From positions 1 to 55,289 of the forward strand of contig CAIRMR010000027.1 of the NCBI GenBank assembly GCA_903879715.1: 55,289 nt of DNA. Reading direction: 5' to 3'. The notes under the pieces are model-generated. The model ran no database searches, was not told the origin of the DNA, and was given only the letters and a program-made list of their open reading frames with translations. Source of the stretch: an uncultured Bacteroidales bacterium. Lineage in GTDB: Bacteria; Bacteroidota; Bacteroidia; Bacteroidales; UBA4417. Position 1 is the first letter of the stretch. The number at the start of each line of letters is the position of its first letter. The translations under genes were made by a program, and so were the position numbers. This document shows, piece after piece, positions 28,951 through 38,004 of this stretch.

Positions 28951-29030
28951 ATAAAAATTTACATTTCCTTACCACATATCAGTATTTAAATTATCTTTAC
29001 GCATTCTAAATAAAAATAAGGAATAGAAAA

Positions 29031-30131
29031 ATGTCAATAACTAAAGAGCAGGTAATCAATGCATTGAAATTTGTTCATGATCCTGATTTACACAAAGATG
29101 TTGTATCGTTGGGTATGATTGAGGATGTTCAGATTGACGGGAATAAAGTAAGCCTGAAATTAGTCCTTACTACACCTGCCTGTCCGATGAAGGATAAAAT
29201 GAAGAATGACTGTGTGAAAGCCATTCAGGGAAGGGTTGATCCGTATGCGGAAGTGGAGGTTGAATTAACTTCACGAACTACTACACGCCGTGGTGCTGAC
29301 GATACCATGCTGAAAGGTGTTAAAAATATTATTGCAATAGTTTCCGGAAAAGGGGGAGTTGGAAAATCAACTGTTGCAGCCAACCTGGCTGTATCCTTAT
29401 CAAAACTTGGCGCAAAGGTGGGATTGTTGGATGCTGATATTTATGGGCCTTCAGTTCCTCTAATGTTCGATTTGGTTGATGCACGTCCTTCGGCACGGGA
29501 GGAAAACGGGAAAACAATACTTGAGCCCATTGAGAAATATGGGATTAAGTTGCTCTCCATAGGTTTCTTCGTTGACCCAAGCAAAGCTCTGGTTTGGCGT
29601 GGCCCTATGGCTTCCAATTATTTCACGCAAATGCTTACCGGTGGCGATTGGGGTGAACTTGATTACCTGGTTATTGATATGCCGCCCGGAACCGGTGATA
29701 TTCATTTAACGCTTGTACAGACAGTACCTGTTACCGGGGCAGCCATTGTTACTACTCCACAGGAAGTTGCTCTTGCCGATGCCCGCAAGGCATACAATAT
29801 GTTTACTACCGATAGTATAAAAGTGCCGGTATTAGGCCTGGTTGAGAACATGGCCTGGTTTACACCTGCCGAACTACCTGAAAACAAATATTATATCTTT
29901 GGAAAAGAAGGCGGAAAACGCTTTGCTGAAGAGATAGGTGTACCACTGCTAGGGCAAATTCCACTTGTACAAAGCATATGCGAATCGGGTGATGCCGGAA
30001 ACCCTGTTGCTATGCTTGATGATGGCCCTGTCGCTTTAGCTTTCCGTCAGCTTGCAGAGTCGGTTGCTCAACAGATAGCTATTCGAAATGCTAATCTTGA
30101 TCCTACACAAATTGTAGAGATTAAATCATAA
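29031..30131 (+). CDS. mrp: Mrp/NBP35-type iron-sulfur carrier ATPase
   Basis: 366 residues. The N-terminal MIP18/DUF59 domain (~4-80) is followed by a deviant Walker A P-loop GKGGVGKST (106-114), then LLDADIYGPS and VIDMPPGTGD. This is the Mrp/ApbC/NBP35 family that carries Fe-S clusters to apoproteins. The usual C-terminal bridging CxxC is not present: the segment reads ENMAWFTPAELPENKYY, as I recall for other Bacteroidota Mrp proteins. The nfu-type gene follows 57 bases later, supporting a shared Fe-S role. Confidence 0.92.
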   Translation: MSITKEQVINALKFVHDPDLHKDVVSLGMIEDVQIDGNKVSLKLVLTTPACPMKDKMKNDCVKAIQGRVDPYAEVEVELTSRTTTRRGADDTMLKGVKNIIAIVSGKGGVGKSTVAANLAVSLSKLGAKVGLLDADIYGPSVPLMFDLVDARPSAREENGKTILEPIEKYGIKLLSIGFFVDPSKALVWRGPMASNYFTQMLTGGDWGELDYLVIDMPPGTGDIHLTLVQTVPVTGAAIVTTPQEVALADARKAYNMFTTDSIKVPVLGLVENMAWFTPAELPENKYYIFGKEGGKRFAEEIGVPLLGQIPLVQSICESGDAGNPVAMLDDGPVALAFRQLAESVAQQIAIRNANLDPTQIVEIKS

Positions 30132-30188
30132 GCAGATTTAGACAAACATTATAACTAAAAATATAATCAACCAATAAAACAAAAGCAA

Positions 30189-30425
30189 ATGTTAGAATTA
30201 GAAACCAAAGTACGCAACGTAATTGAACAGATTCGTCCATACCTGCAGGCTGACGGCGGAGATATCAGTTTCGTGGAACTTACAAGCGATAACGTGGTAA
30301 ATGTGGAGCTTCACGGAGCTTGTGGTTCATGCCCGTTCAGCAGGATGACACTGAAGAATGGTGTTGAGGATGCTATGAAAAAAGCAATTCCGGAAGTCAA
30401 ATCGGTAGAAGCAATAAATATGTAA
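30189..30425 (+). CDS. NifU-like (Nfu) C-terminal domain scaffold protein
   Basis: A 78-residue stand-alone Nfu domain with the cluster-binding motif CGSC (45-48) and the typical start IRPYLQADGGDISFVEL. It binds a [4Fe-4S] cluster between subunits and passes it to targets. Its place directly after mrp points to a common Fe-S delivery operon. Confidence 0.93.
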   Translation: MLELETKVRNVIEQIRPYLQADGGDISFVELTSDNVVNVELHGACGSCPFSRMTLKNGVEDAMKKAIPEVKSVEAINM

Positions 30426-30556
30426 TTCCGGTATTGTACCGAAAGGAATAACTATTGAAGCTTAAATCAGGCTCTCCGGTTGTCAATCCCGGAAACAAAA
30501 AGTAAATCCTGAAGCATATTAGCTTTATCCCTACGGATAGTTGATTCCCAACCAAG

Positions 30557-30600
30557 TAAAATGATGATCATGCAATAACATGCATGGTCATTTTTTATTT
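30557..30600. terminator. Terminator between nfu and the convergent DUF3857 gene
   Basis: AAAATGATGATCATGC pairs imperfectly with GCATGGTCATTTT, followed by a T-run on the plus strand. The T-run overlaps the minus-strand stop codon at 30595-30597. Confidence 0.6.
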
Positions 30601-32556
30601 CAGGACAAGTACAATTTTTTCGGAACCCTTCTTTACAATTCTGTCGAACATTGTTTTAACTCTCGCATATTCTTCAGGTGGATAAACGGACTTCTTAAAT
30701 GAATATGAAAGTGAAACTATAACGTTGTTGCTGTTCTGCATAACGGAATATTCAAGATCAAATAGTTCGTCGCTTAGTGAACTGTTTCCCGGAATAAACT
30801 CAATCTTATAGCCTTCGGGTATAACAATTTCTGAGCGATAAGTCCGGATAACAGGGTACGTTATGTCAACCGGATAAGTGCGGGTTTTCTGCGTAAGAGG
30901 ATTTTCGTGGAAAACTTCTCTTAGAAAAGGTTGAACATATATTTTACTGTTAATAATTTCTGATTTGTTACTCAGGCGGTATAAATATGAGTATGGATGT
31001 GACCTGTCCAGATCATACCTGAATTTGAGTGAAGATTCATCCACCTGGTACATCTTTTTACTCAAATCTGTCAGGATGAGATCCTTATCATTCGCATATC
31101 TGTTTTTATAGTAAAGAGCTTCATAATCTAAGGCTGTTTCTATAACAGTCGCATGTTGGTCTTTCCCGATTGAATCTATTTTAATACTTGTACTAAGAGT
31201 TGAAACGGAGGGGCTTTGGAGACTGATCCACTTCATATTGTCTTTATCTATCAACAAACCTTTATCGTTCATGCATTGAATGGATAACCTGGTATTAGGG
31301 CAATACGGGTCTGTTGCATCTACCAGTATTGGCTTTCCATCAACAACAGCATAAGCTACCACAGAATTAAAAGCACTGCTGAACGGGTAATCTGTGTGTA
31401 TTTTACCATGCTTTCGTGTACTGATGGCAAGCGGGTATGACTCTATTCCTGCCTGCTGCAAAGCGCCAACTACCCATAGGTTTAATGCTGCACTGTTCCC
31501 TATTTTATCTTTTTGTAAATCAGCAGGTGATTTATTGGCGAATTGACTGTTTTCGTGATTCCATTTAAAATTATCTTTCGCATAATTTACTATATAGTTG
31601 AATACCTGGAATTGAGTTCTTCCAGCCAAAGAATCCGGATCTAATACCTTGTCAGCATTGTTCTTGCTTTTTTTTATATATCTCCCAATATCTTCATTCT
31701 TCAGATAATCATTTACCAATTCAGGCCAGGTGGTCATTATTTTGATTTTAGCACCATTTAGGTGGTAAAAGGCCGACAACTGAAAATCAATTTTTATGAT
31801 ATCGTCCTCCCTTGAAGGGGTATATTCTTCGTCAACAAAAGCAGGGATGTTTTTCAACCCAAATTTGTAAACCACATCATTAAATTTAGCGCCAAAGAAT
31901 TCCTGTTCAAGTCCTAATTTATCTTCATGTTTTGTATACTCATCAAGTGATGTACGTCCTTGTACAGCCCATGTATATTCATAAAACGGAATCATCCTGA
32001 CTTCATAGCCGCTGTAAAGCACAGGAATATCCCATTGGAATTCCCAATCCCGAAGATTAAAATGGTATTGTGAAAGAACAGTATATTTATATTCAATAAT
32101 AGATCCTGGCTGCACATCGGGCATAGCAAATTTAAGCGCTTTCCAGTTTTCACTCGTTTTTTCTTCGTAACAGGTTTTAGGATTCAGTAAGATGGTGTTT
32201 TTTAAGGTGCCGTCAACGATGGTATATGTTACAGCTTTAGTAACTTCAACTTTTTCCTGGATAGTCCCTTCCTGGTAAAAGGGGATTGATACTTCAGCAT
32301 ATTTTTTACCTGCTTCATTTAAAATTTTAATCCCGGTAACTCTTTCGAATAATACATCAAATCCATATTCTGTTCTTACAAAACGTGATTTTCCTACATC
32401 AAAAAGTACGACGGCATCTGCAGTCAGATCAAAGCTACTCGAGGTCATTTTGAGTTGTTCCGGGCTTAGTTTCCCAAAATCCTTAAAATAATCCTGAGCA
32501 TTAACTTGCAGAACACTTCCTAAAAATAGAATCAACAAGACGAGTAAACTTTTCAT
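30595..32556 (-). CDS. DUF3857/transglutaminase-like secreted protein, degenerate triad
   Basis: 653 residues with a signal peptide ending VNAQ (~21). The N-terminal half fits DUF3857, the middle a transglutaminase-like fold, and the end DUF3858. Where the active paralogue next door has Cys, His and Asp, this protein has Ser355 (GNSAAL), Ser398 (FNSVVAY) and Asp413 (LVDATD), with identical spacing (43 and 15 residues). It therefore looks like a catalytically dead homologue, perhaps a binding partner. It starts one base after the end of the paralogue's stop, so the two are surely cotranscribed. Confidence 0.82.
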   Translation of the reverse strand: MKSLLVLLILFLGSVLQVNAQDYFKDFGKLSPEQLKMTSSSFDLTADAVVLFDVGKSRFVRTEYGFDVLFERVTGIKILNEAGKKYAEVSIPFYQEGTIQEKVEVTKAVTYTIVDGTLKNTILLNPKTCYEEKTSENWKALKFAMPDVQPGSIIEYKYTVLSQYHFNLRDWEFQWDIPVLYSGYEVRMIPFYEYTWAVQGRTSLDEYTKHEDKLGLEQEFFGAKFNDVVYKFGLKNIPAFVDEEYTPSREDDIIKIDFQLSAFYHLNGAKIKIMTTWPELVNDYLKNEDIGRYIKKSKNNADKVLDPDSLAGRTQFQVFNYIVNYAKDNFKWNHENSQFANKSPADLQKDKIGNSAALNLWVVGALQQAGIESYPLAISTRKHGKIHTDYPFSSAFNSVVAYAVVDGKPILVDATDPYCPNTRLSIQCMNDKGLLIDKDNMKWISLQSPSVSTLSTSIKIDSIGKDQHATVIETALDYEALYYKNRYANDKDLILTDLSKKMYQVDESSLKFRYDLDRSHPYSYLYRLSNKSEIINSKIYVQPFLREVFHENPLTQKTRTYPVDITYPVIRTYRSEIVIPEGYKIEFIPGNSSLSDELFDLEYSVMQNSNNVIVSLSYSFKKSVYPPEEYARVKTMFDRIVKKGSEKIVLVLK

Positions 32557-32557
32557 G

Positions 32558-34426
32558 TTATTTATTTGTTAGGGATATATAAAATGAGTTTTCAGATTCA
32601 TCCATACTTAAAATAAAGTTGTAGAAATTTTGATATTCAACTAAAGGATATGATCCTGAATTAATCTTAACCTTCTTGATTGCACTTACTGATTGATCTT
32701 TAACCATGAAATCAACCTGGTATTCACCATATTTTGAATTAATGGTTGCGTTTTTAGGAACTGAATTGATTCGGTAATAATCTGGAATTGCATATTCGAT
32801 GGTATCGATAAGATATACAGGATAGTTTACCTGTACCGGCAATTTCCTTTTTTTCGGTTCTTCAAGAAATTTAAAATCCAGAGGAATTATCTGTAAGAGC
32901 GATTCATCTCCATATTCTTTTAATAGCTGATCTGAAGAGGCAGTATATTTAAGATTTATTTCAGGCTTGTCGCGTTCAGGAGCAACGATAGAATAGGAAT
33001 CCATTTGCAGCCCGGTCTCAGCTATTTTTTTTCTGATATATTGTGCGCGTTCTGATTCACTCAATTCGGTCAAAACATACGAAAACAGTTCATATTTGTC
33101 TCCATGATAAGTATTCATGAAATCCGCCTGTATAGTTTTATTGATATTTAATTTTACCTTGATATTCCGTGATTCCAGCAATTCTTCAAATGATAGGGCC
33201 GGGGTTTTTATCAGGGAGCTTGAATTAAAATCCATTACAAGAGCGAGTCTGTTTTGCGTAAATGTTCCCAGGTATCCGAATGCGAGATTACTTGTGCAAT
33301 CGACCCACAGAGTATCCTGCTTTAAAGGAATAAATAAGATTGCATGGTTAAATTGTGGAGAAGGGAAACTCTTGATTATCGGGTCGATCACGTCGTCGGC
33401 ATTAATGGTTGTATAGTAGGCCTTGATATTTATTTTTGAGAGACACGATTTGAAATAATTAGCCAGGGCTTTGCAGTCGCCATATTTATTTTCGGCTACA
33501 TATGAGGCAGGATAAGGTTTGTGCCCGCTTGTTTTAATTGAAACAAGAATATACCGGGTCGCATCCTGGAGGTAATGAAACAGCATCCTGATTTTTTCTT
33601 TCTCATCCTTAATACTATCTGTTAAAGCATGAATTTTATTTTTTTCAGCAAGAGGTAAGTCGTCTAATCCATTCATTAGTAGCTGGTTCCAGTTACCATA
33701 TGCTTCCCAGCTTTCAGTTGATCCATCAATGAGTTCGGAGGTGAAATGTTTAGGGACAATTACAACTGATGGCAAGAATTGCTTTAATGCAGGTGAATAA
33801 GTTTCTGGTTTTAAAGGATTTTTATATGAGGCATGCCATGAATAATAAGTAACTCCGGGAATAGAATCTATTTTTGGCTGGTCGACCAGGTTGCAATTAT
33901 AGTTTATTTGGTAGCCTGATGGAACGCTAAGGTTGAGTGTGGATTCCCTGGTTGGTATATCGGTATCGATTACAGGGGACCACCCTGCTATAAATATAAA
34001 CTGGCTGGCTTCTACCCGGTATGAGTATTTTAAAGTATAAGGGTAAGTATTGTTTCTGAGAGTGAATTCCTTCACGTAATTATCATCAAAGAAGCTGATG
34101 GCAGAGTTCTCACTTTTCACAATAATGTCACTCTTTTTAAGCTTTTTCACTTCAATGCCGTAATTGTCGGAAATGGAAGCATCAATATCTGAAACCTTAT
34201 TTAATTTATTAAACGGAATTGAAATCTCAGTATATTTATCACCACTGCGATTGTTTATCTGGATTTCGAAGAAATTGGTTTCAACCAGTTTGCCGTCAGA
34301 TGCTTCTATAATAGTCTGCCGGTTAATTAGCTCAGCATCATATTTTTGCGAAAAACATTGGTGAAAACCTATGGACAGGAATATCGTAAATAGATATTTG
34401 GGGATAATAGAAAATTTATACAACAT
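32558..34426 (-). CDS. DUF3857/transglutaminase-like secreted protein, intact triad
   Basis: 622 residues from MLYKFS, with an N-terminal hydrophobic signal ending around CFSQ. It has the DUF3857 N-terminal half and then a transglutaminase-like core with Cys318 (YGDCKAL), His361 (FNHAIL) and Asp376 (WVDCTS), a complete papain-like triad. Such proteins are exported in Bacteroidota; the reaction (crosslinking or proteolysis) is not known. Start 34426 was preferred to 34465 because the signal peptide then sits at the N-terminus. A TATATTTG box (34478-34485, minus strand) lies upstream of both. Confidence 0.83.
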   Translation of the reverse strand: MLYKFSIIPKYLFTIFLSIGFHQCFSQKYDAELINRQTIIEASDGKLVETNFFEIQINNRSGDKYTEISIPFNKLNKVSDIDASISDNYGIEVKKLKKSDIIVKSENSAISFFDDNYVKEFTLRNNTYPYTLKYSYRVEASQFIFIAGWSPVIDTDIPTRESTLNLSVPSGYQINYNCNLVDQPKIDSIPGVTYYSWHASYKNPLKPETYSPALKQFLPSVVIVPKHFTSELIDGSTESWEAYGNWNQLLMNGLDDLPLAEKNKIHALTDSIKDEKEKIRMLFHYLQDATRYILVSIKTSGHKPYPASYVAENKYGDCKALANYFKSCLSKINIKAYYTTINADDVIDPIIKSFPSPQFNHAILFIPLKQDTLWVDCTSNLAFGYLGTFTQNRLALVMDFNSSSLIKTPALSFEELLESRNIKVKLNINKTIQADFMNTYHGDKYELFSYVLTELSESERAQYIRKKIAETGLQMDSYSIVAPERDKPEINLKYTASSDQLLKEYGDESLLQIIPLDFKFLEEPKKRKLPVQVNYPVYLIDTIEYAIPDYYRINSVPKNATINSKYGEYQVDFMVKDQSVSAIKKVKINSGSYPLVEYQNFYNFILSMDESENSFYISLTNK

Positions 34427-34477
34427 TACATAAATATTAGATAATGCACTCCGTTCAGTATCCAAGCTTCAATTTGT

Positions 34478-34485
34478 CAAATATA
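34478..34485 (-). promoter_or_regulatory. Candidate -7 box (TATATTTG) for the DUF3857 pair
   Basis: TAnnTTTG match on the minus strand, about 51 bases before the ATG at 34426. Confidence 0.4.
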
Positions 34486-34623
34486 CAATAATATCATAAC
34501 CCGGAGAAAATCAACCAAAATTATTAAAAGACAAAATTTAACGCAGAATTGCAGACAAGGCTGTTTGTAACCAGCTTATCTAATTGAGTTCAAAAACAAT
34601 ATTTTGAAAATTTTACGCGCTTT

Positions 34624-36270
34624 TTATGATAAATAACGTCCAACAATCGGCATCCTTCGTCCCTGTCCGAAAGCTTTGGGTGAAACACGTAGAATTGGGG
34701 GCGTTTGATGGCGTTTCCATTCATTCATATTTACCATACGTAATACACGTTTTACCATAGCTTCATCAAATCCGGATTCAACCAGATCAGTCGGGCTTTG
34801 GCGAAGTTCAATATAATTATACAATATCTGATCGAGAATATCGTACTCCGGAAGTGAGTCGCTGTCCTTTTGTCCGGGACGAAGTTCGGCTGATGGCGGT
34901 TTTGTAATACTATTAAGAGGGATAATTTCGTATTCGCGGTTAATATAGTTTGCCAGCTCATACACTTCGGTTTTGTAAACATCGCCCAGCACCGAAATGC
35001 CGCCGCACATATCACCGTACAAAGTGCCATAACCGACTGCCGCTTCACTTTTATTGGAGGTATTGAGTAAAATATAGCCGAATTTATTGGCCAATCCCAT
35101 CAAGAGTACCGCTCTGATCCGTGCCTGTAAATTTTCTTCGGCAACGTTAAAAGGCAAATTGTTGAAATAAGGTTGAAGTGATCCAAGTACGGAATTATAT
35201 CCGTCTTTAATGCTTATTGTATCGTATTTACAGCCCAGATTTTCGGCCAGCGCAACAGCATCGTCAATGGAATGGCCTGATGAATATTCGGATGGTAAAA
35301 GTACTGCGTATACATTATCATGTCCTAATGCTTCTGATGCTAAAGCAAGAGTTACAGCCGAATCAATTCCGCCTGATAGCCCGAGTATTGCTTTCGAAAA
35401 TCCCATTTTTGAAAAATAATCCCTGATGCCCATTACCAGAGCGTCGTGAATAAGTTGAGTTTTCGAAAGCGCCTCATTTGCAACTGGTATATCTGAAGTG
35501 ATTTTTTTATTTTCGGGGTTAAAATCTACAATACGAATATCTTCATCGAAGGACTTACAAACTGATACTGTATTGCCTTCACTATCGAGAACGCAGGAGT
35601 TTCCATCGAATAATAATTCAGTTTGCGCTCCAACCTGGTTTACATATACCAGGGGAATCCTGTATTGTACCGTATTTGCCCTGAGGATTTCAGCCCTTGT
35701 TTTCTGCTGGTCGTAAGTGAAAGGAGAAGCTGCAATATTAATCATGATATCCGGTAACTGAGCAGCCAATATATCCATTGGATTTGATATATAAAGCGGA
35801 TCATCACCCAGGTTCCAAATATCTTCGCATATCGTGAGCGCGATTTTAACTCCCTTATATGTAATGCAGTTGAACTTCCGGTTGGGCTCAAAATAGCGGT
35901 ATTCATCGAAAATATCGTAAGTAGGCAACAATGCTTTATTTGCCATATCCTGTACTTTGCCATCAGCCAGGAGCCATGCCGAATTGAAAAGATTTTTGCC
36001 TTTTGCGTCCGGATTTCGGGATGGTGCTCCGACTATTGCAGCTATTCCAATGCAATGGCTTGCTATTTCGTTAACCGCGTTATTGCTTTTCGAGATAAAA
36101 TCGTCGAATTCGAGGAAATCACGTGGAGGGTAACCGCAAACCGAAAGTTCAGCGAATACAACCAGGTCAGCCTTCTGTTGAATGCATTTTCCAATAGTTT
36201 CGATGATTTTGGCAGTATTCAGGTCAAAATCGCCGATAATGTAGTTTAGTTGAGCGAGTGCGATACGCAT
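34624..36270 (-). CDS. nadE: Glutamine-dependent NAD+ synthetase
   Basis: 548 residues in two domains. The N-terminal nitrilase-type glutaminase (~1-260, CEDIWN carries the active Cys) releases ammonia. The C-terminal NAD synthetase has the P-loop LSGGIDSAVTLALASEALG, followed by NTSNKSEAAVGYGTLYGDMCGG. The enzyme makes NAD+ from deamido-NAD+. The start MRIALAQLNY is preferred to the ATG six codons upstream because it fits the family. A TATTTTTG box (36286-36293) is close upstream on the minus strand. Confidence 0.95.
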   Translation of the reverse strand: MRIALAQLNYIIGDFDLNTAKIIETIGKCIQQKADLVVFAELSVCGYPPRDFLEFDDFISKSNNAVNEIASHCIGIAAIVGAPSRNPDAKGKNLFNSAWLLADGKVQDMANKALLPTYDIFDEYRYFEPNRKFNCITYKGVKIALTICEDIWNLGDDPLYISNPMDILAAQLPDIMINIAASPFTYDQQKTRAEILRANTVQYRIPLVYVNQVGAQTELLFDGNSCVLDSEGNTVSVCKSFDEDIRIVDFNPENKKITSDIPVANEALSKTQLIHDALVMGIRDYFSKMGFSKAILGLSGGIDSAVTLALASEALGHDNVYAVLLPSEYSSGHSIDDAVALAENLGCKYDTISIKDGYNSVLGSLQPYFNNLPFNVAEENLQARIRAVLLMGLANKFGYILLNTSNKSEAAVGYGTLYGDMCGGISVLGDVYKTEVYELANYINREYEIIPLNSITKPPSAELRPGQKDSDSLPEYDILDQILYNYIELRQSPTDLVESGFDEAMVKRVLRMVNMNEWKRHQTPPILRVSPKAFGQGRRMPIVGRYLS

Positions 36271-36285
36271 GATGTAACTTTTATA

Positions 36286-36316
36286 CAAAAATAAAGCCCG
36301 GATGAATACCCGGGCT
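36286..36316 (-). terminator. Terminator of the barrel gene overlapping the nadE -7 box
   Basis: On the minus strand the stem AGCCCGG/CCGGGCT (36295-36301 with 36310-36316) is followed by TTTATTTTTG. The last eight bases (TATTTTTG, 36286-36293) are also a perfect -7 box for nadE. Confidence 0.65.
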
Positions 36317-36338
36317 GAAAAAAGAAAAATATTTTATT

Positions 36339-37016
36339 TTAGAAAAGAACTGAAAAAGCTAGTTCAAAGAAATTAAGGGTTGCTTTTTCACTTATGGAGG
36401 ACTCTGCCGTATTTTTCCCTGACAGGGTATTGGTGAAACCATTGTTGAAAGTTAACTCTAATCCCAGTTTCGGACCTTGTTTGATTTCCAATTCAGTCCC
36501 TAACCCAACAATGAGTGATTCACGAAATAGTGCTACATCTTCATCGTTGATTTTTTTGCTTGTTACAACAGAACCACCTTCAGGGGTAAATTCATCGGTT
36601 TTTTTTGCACTGATTTTAAGTGCGCTTCCAAGCCCGATCCGACCGAAATACCTCATGCCGTTCATATCGTTTGTACGCATTTTAAGTGATAATGGAATCT
36701 CAATATATTTAATTGAATAATCCCTGGTCATAGTGCCGGTTTCCTCATTTAGTTTAGCTGGAAATTTTAATTTGCCTCCGTCGAAAAGCATATTGAAACC
36801 AGTTCCTATGCTATGGTTTTCGGTAAAATTAAATTCAGCAATGAATCCCCATGCAAAACCTATTTTTGCGCCTGCACCTTCATACGTATCAACGTTGGGT
36901 TTCATCCAGCTTATGTGAGGAGCTGCTTTCAGCCCGAAATAATAAGGAGGATACTGAGCTTTTGCAGCGAAGGTGATAAGTGATAATAGTAGGAATAAAG
37001 TTATTTTTGTTCTCAT
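36339..37016 (-). CDS. Outer membrane beta-barrel protein, PorT-like
   Basis: 225 residues from MRTKITL. The signal peptide ends AKAQ (~21). The mature chain alternates in beta-strand fashion (FGLKAAPHISW, IGTGFNML, YIEIPLSLKM) and ends in the C-terminal aromatic FSVLF, as expected of an eight-stranded outer-membrane barrel of the PorT/OmpA-like group. Function unknown. The longer frame to 37052 precedes the signal peptide and is unlikely. It resembles the divergent gene at 37373 in size and plan. Confidence 0.8.
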   Translation of the reverse strand: MRTKITLFLLLSLITFAAKAQYPPYYFGLKAAPHISWMKPNVDTYEGAGAKIGFAWGFIAEFNFTENHSIGTGFNMLFDGGKLKFPAKLNEETGTMTRDYSIKYIEIPLSLKMRTNDMNGMRYFGRIGLGSALKISAKKTDEFTPEGGSVVTSKKINDEDVALFRESLIVGLGTELEIKQGPKLGLELTFNNGFTNTLSGKNTAESSISEKATLNFFELAFSVLF

Positions 37017-37083
37017 TTTGTTTGAATAAGTGGTTTGAATAATTATTTGCAAAGATCGGTATAATTAAAGAGTTAACAACAAA

Positions 37084-37113
37084 CAAATATACACATAAGT
37101 TATCCGGAAGCAA
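37084..37113 (-). promoter_or_regulatory. Promoter TTG-N19-TATATTTG (minus strand)
   Basis: TTG (37111-37113) and TATATTTG (37084-37091) on the minus strand face the barrel gene at 37016. The leader would be about 60 bases. Confidence 0.55.
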
Positions 37114-37119
37114 TAACAG

Positions 37120-37148
37120 TTGAAATTACTTCATGAATAATAACTTTG
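37120..37148 (+). promoter_or_regulatory. Promoter TTG-N18-TAACTTTG (plus strand)
   Basis: TTG (37120-37122) and TAACTTTG (37141-37148) face the barrel gene at 37373, leaving a leader of about 215 bases. Together with the minus-strand promoter it makes a divergent pair. The rest of the 356-base interval shows no gene. Confidence 0.45.
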
Positions 37149-37372
37149 TAATTCAATCGTTCTAACACTATAAATAAACACAAACATGAAACGAGCCATG
37201 CCAATAAATTGTCACACAGAGGGATGATTATTGCTGGCGAACCTTTAGCTCACGAAAACCTTTTAAAATAAGTAAGATGTGAGTAACTAGCGAAGCGTTC
37301 TCATTAACACCCGTAAAAATAAGCAAGCTGTTAATAATTCCATCTGACCCGTAAAAAATAAATTATAAACAC

Positions 37373-37978
37373 ATGAAAAAGATTCTTTTAGCAATACTTG
37401 TAATTACCTGTGGATCAGCTTCTATAGCACAGGGTGTATTTAGCCTGGGTCCTAAAATTGGATATAACTCCAATACAATAACGGATAACCTGGACTCTGT
37501 TCAATCCAGTATTAAAAATTCATTCCAGGTCGGTGCATTTATACGGCTCGGAAAGAAGGTTTATTTTCAACCTGAAGCAAATTACCAGGTGGTTACCAGC
37601 ACGCTGAATCAAGGTGCCGGTTTATCGGCCAGCAGCCAGGATTTAACAGTTCAGTCACTCAAAATCCCTGCCCTGATCGGTGTCAAGCTTGTGAGTAAGC
37701 CTGGTTTTAATATGAGGATTATGGCCGGTCCGGCTTATACATTTATTCTGAACAAAAAACTTGATCCTGAAAACATGAGTGAGCTTTGGCCTATTCAATC
37801 AGCTGATGATATTAAAAACAGTTTATGGTCGGTACAAATGGGAGCAGGGATCGATGTGCTTTTCATGACCCTGGATGTGCGTTACGAATTAGGAATTGAT
37901 AATATGTATAACGGTGAAAGTAATCTCCAAATGAAGAACAACATGTTTAATGTCAGCCTGGGGGTTAAACTTTTTTAG
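37373..37978 (+). CDS. Outer membrane beta-barrel protein, PorT-like
   Basis: 201 residues with a signal peptide ending SIAQ (20). The mature chain is a short beta-barrel: FSLGPKIGYNS, FQVGAFIRLG, PALIGVKLV, GAGIDVLFM, and a terminal Phe after LGVKL. It is followed by the GldB-like gene at 26 bases, so the two probably share a transcript. The long leader after the candidate promoter has no visible structure. Confidence 0.8.
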   Translation: MKKILLAILVITCGSASIAQGVFSLGPKIGYNSNTITDNLDSVQSSIKNSFQVGAFIRLGKKVYFQPEANYQVVTSTLNQGAGLSASSQDLTVQSLKIPALIGVKLVSKPGFNMRIMAGPAYTFILNKKLDPENMSELWPIQSADDIKNSLWSVQMGAGIDVLFMTLDVRYELGIDNMYNGESNLQMKNNMFNVSLGVKLF

Positions 37979-38004
37979 CCTGGTTCATAGAAAATAAGTT
38001 AAGT

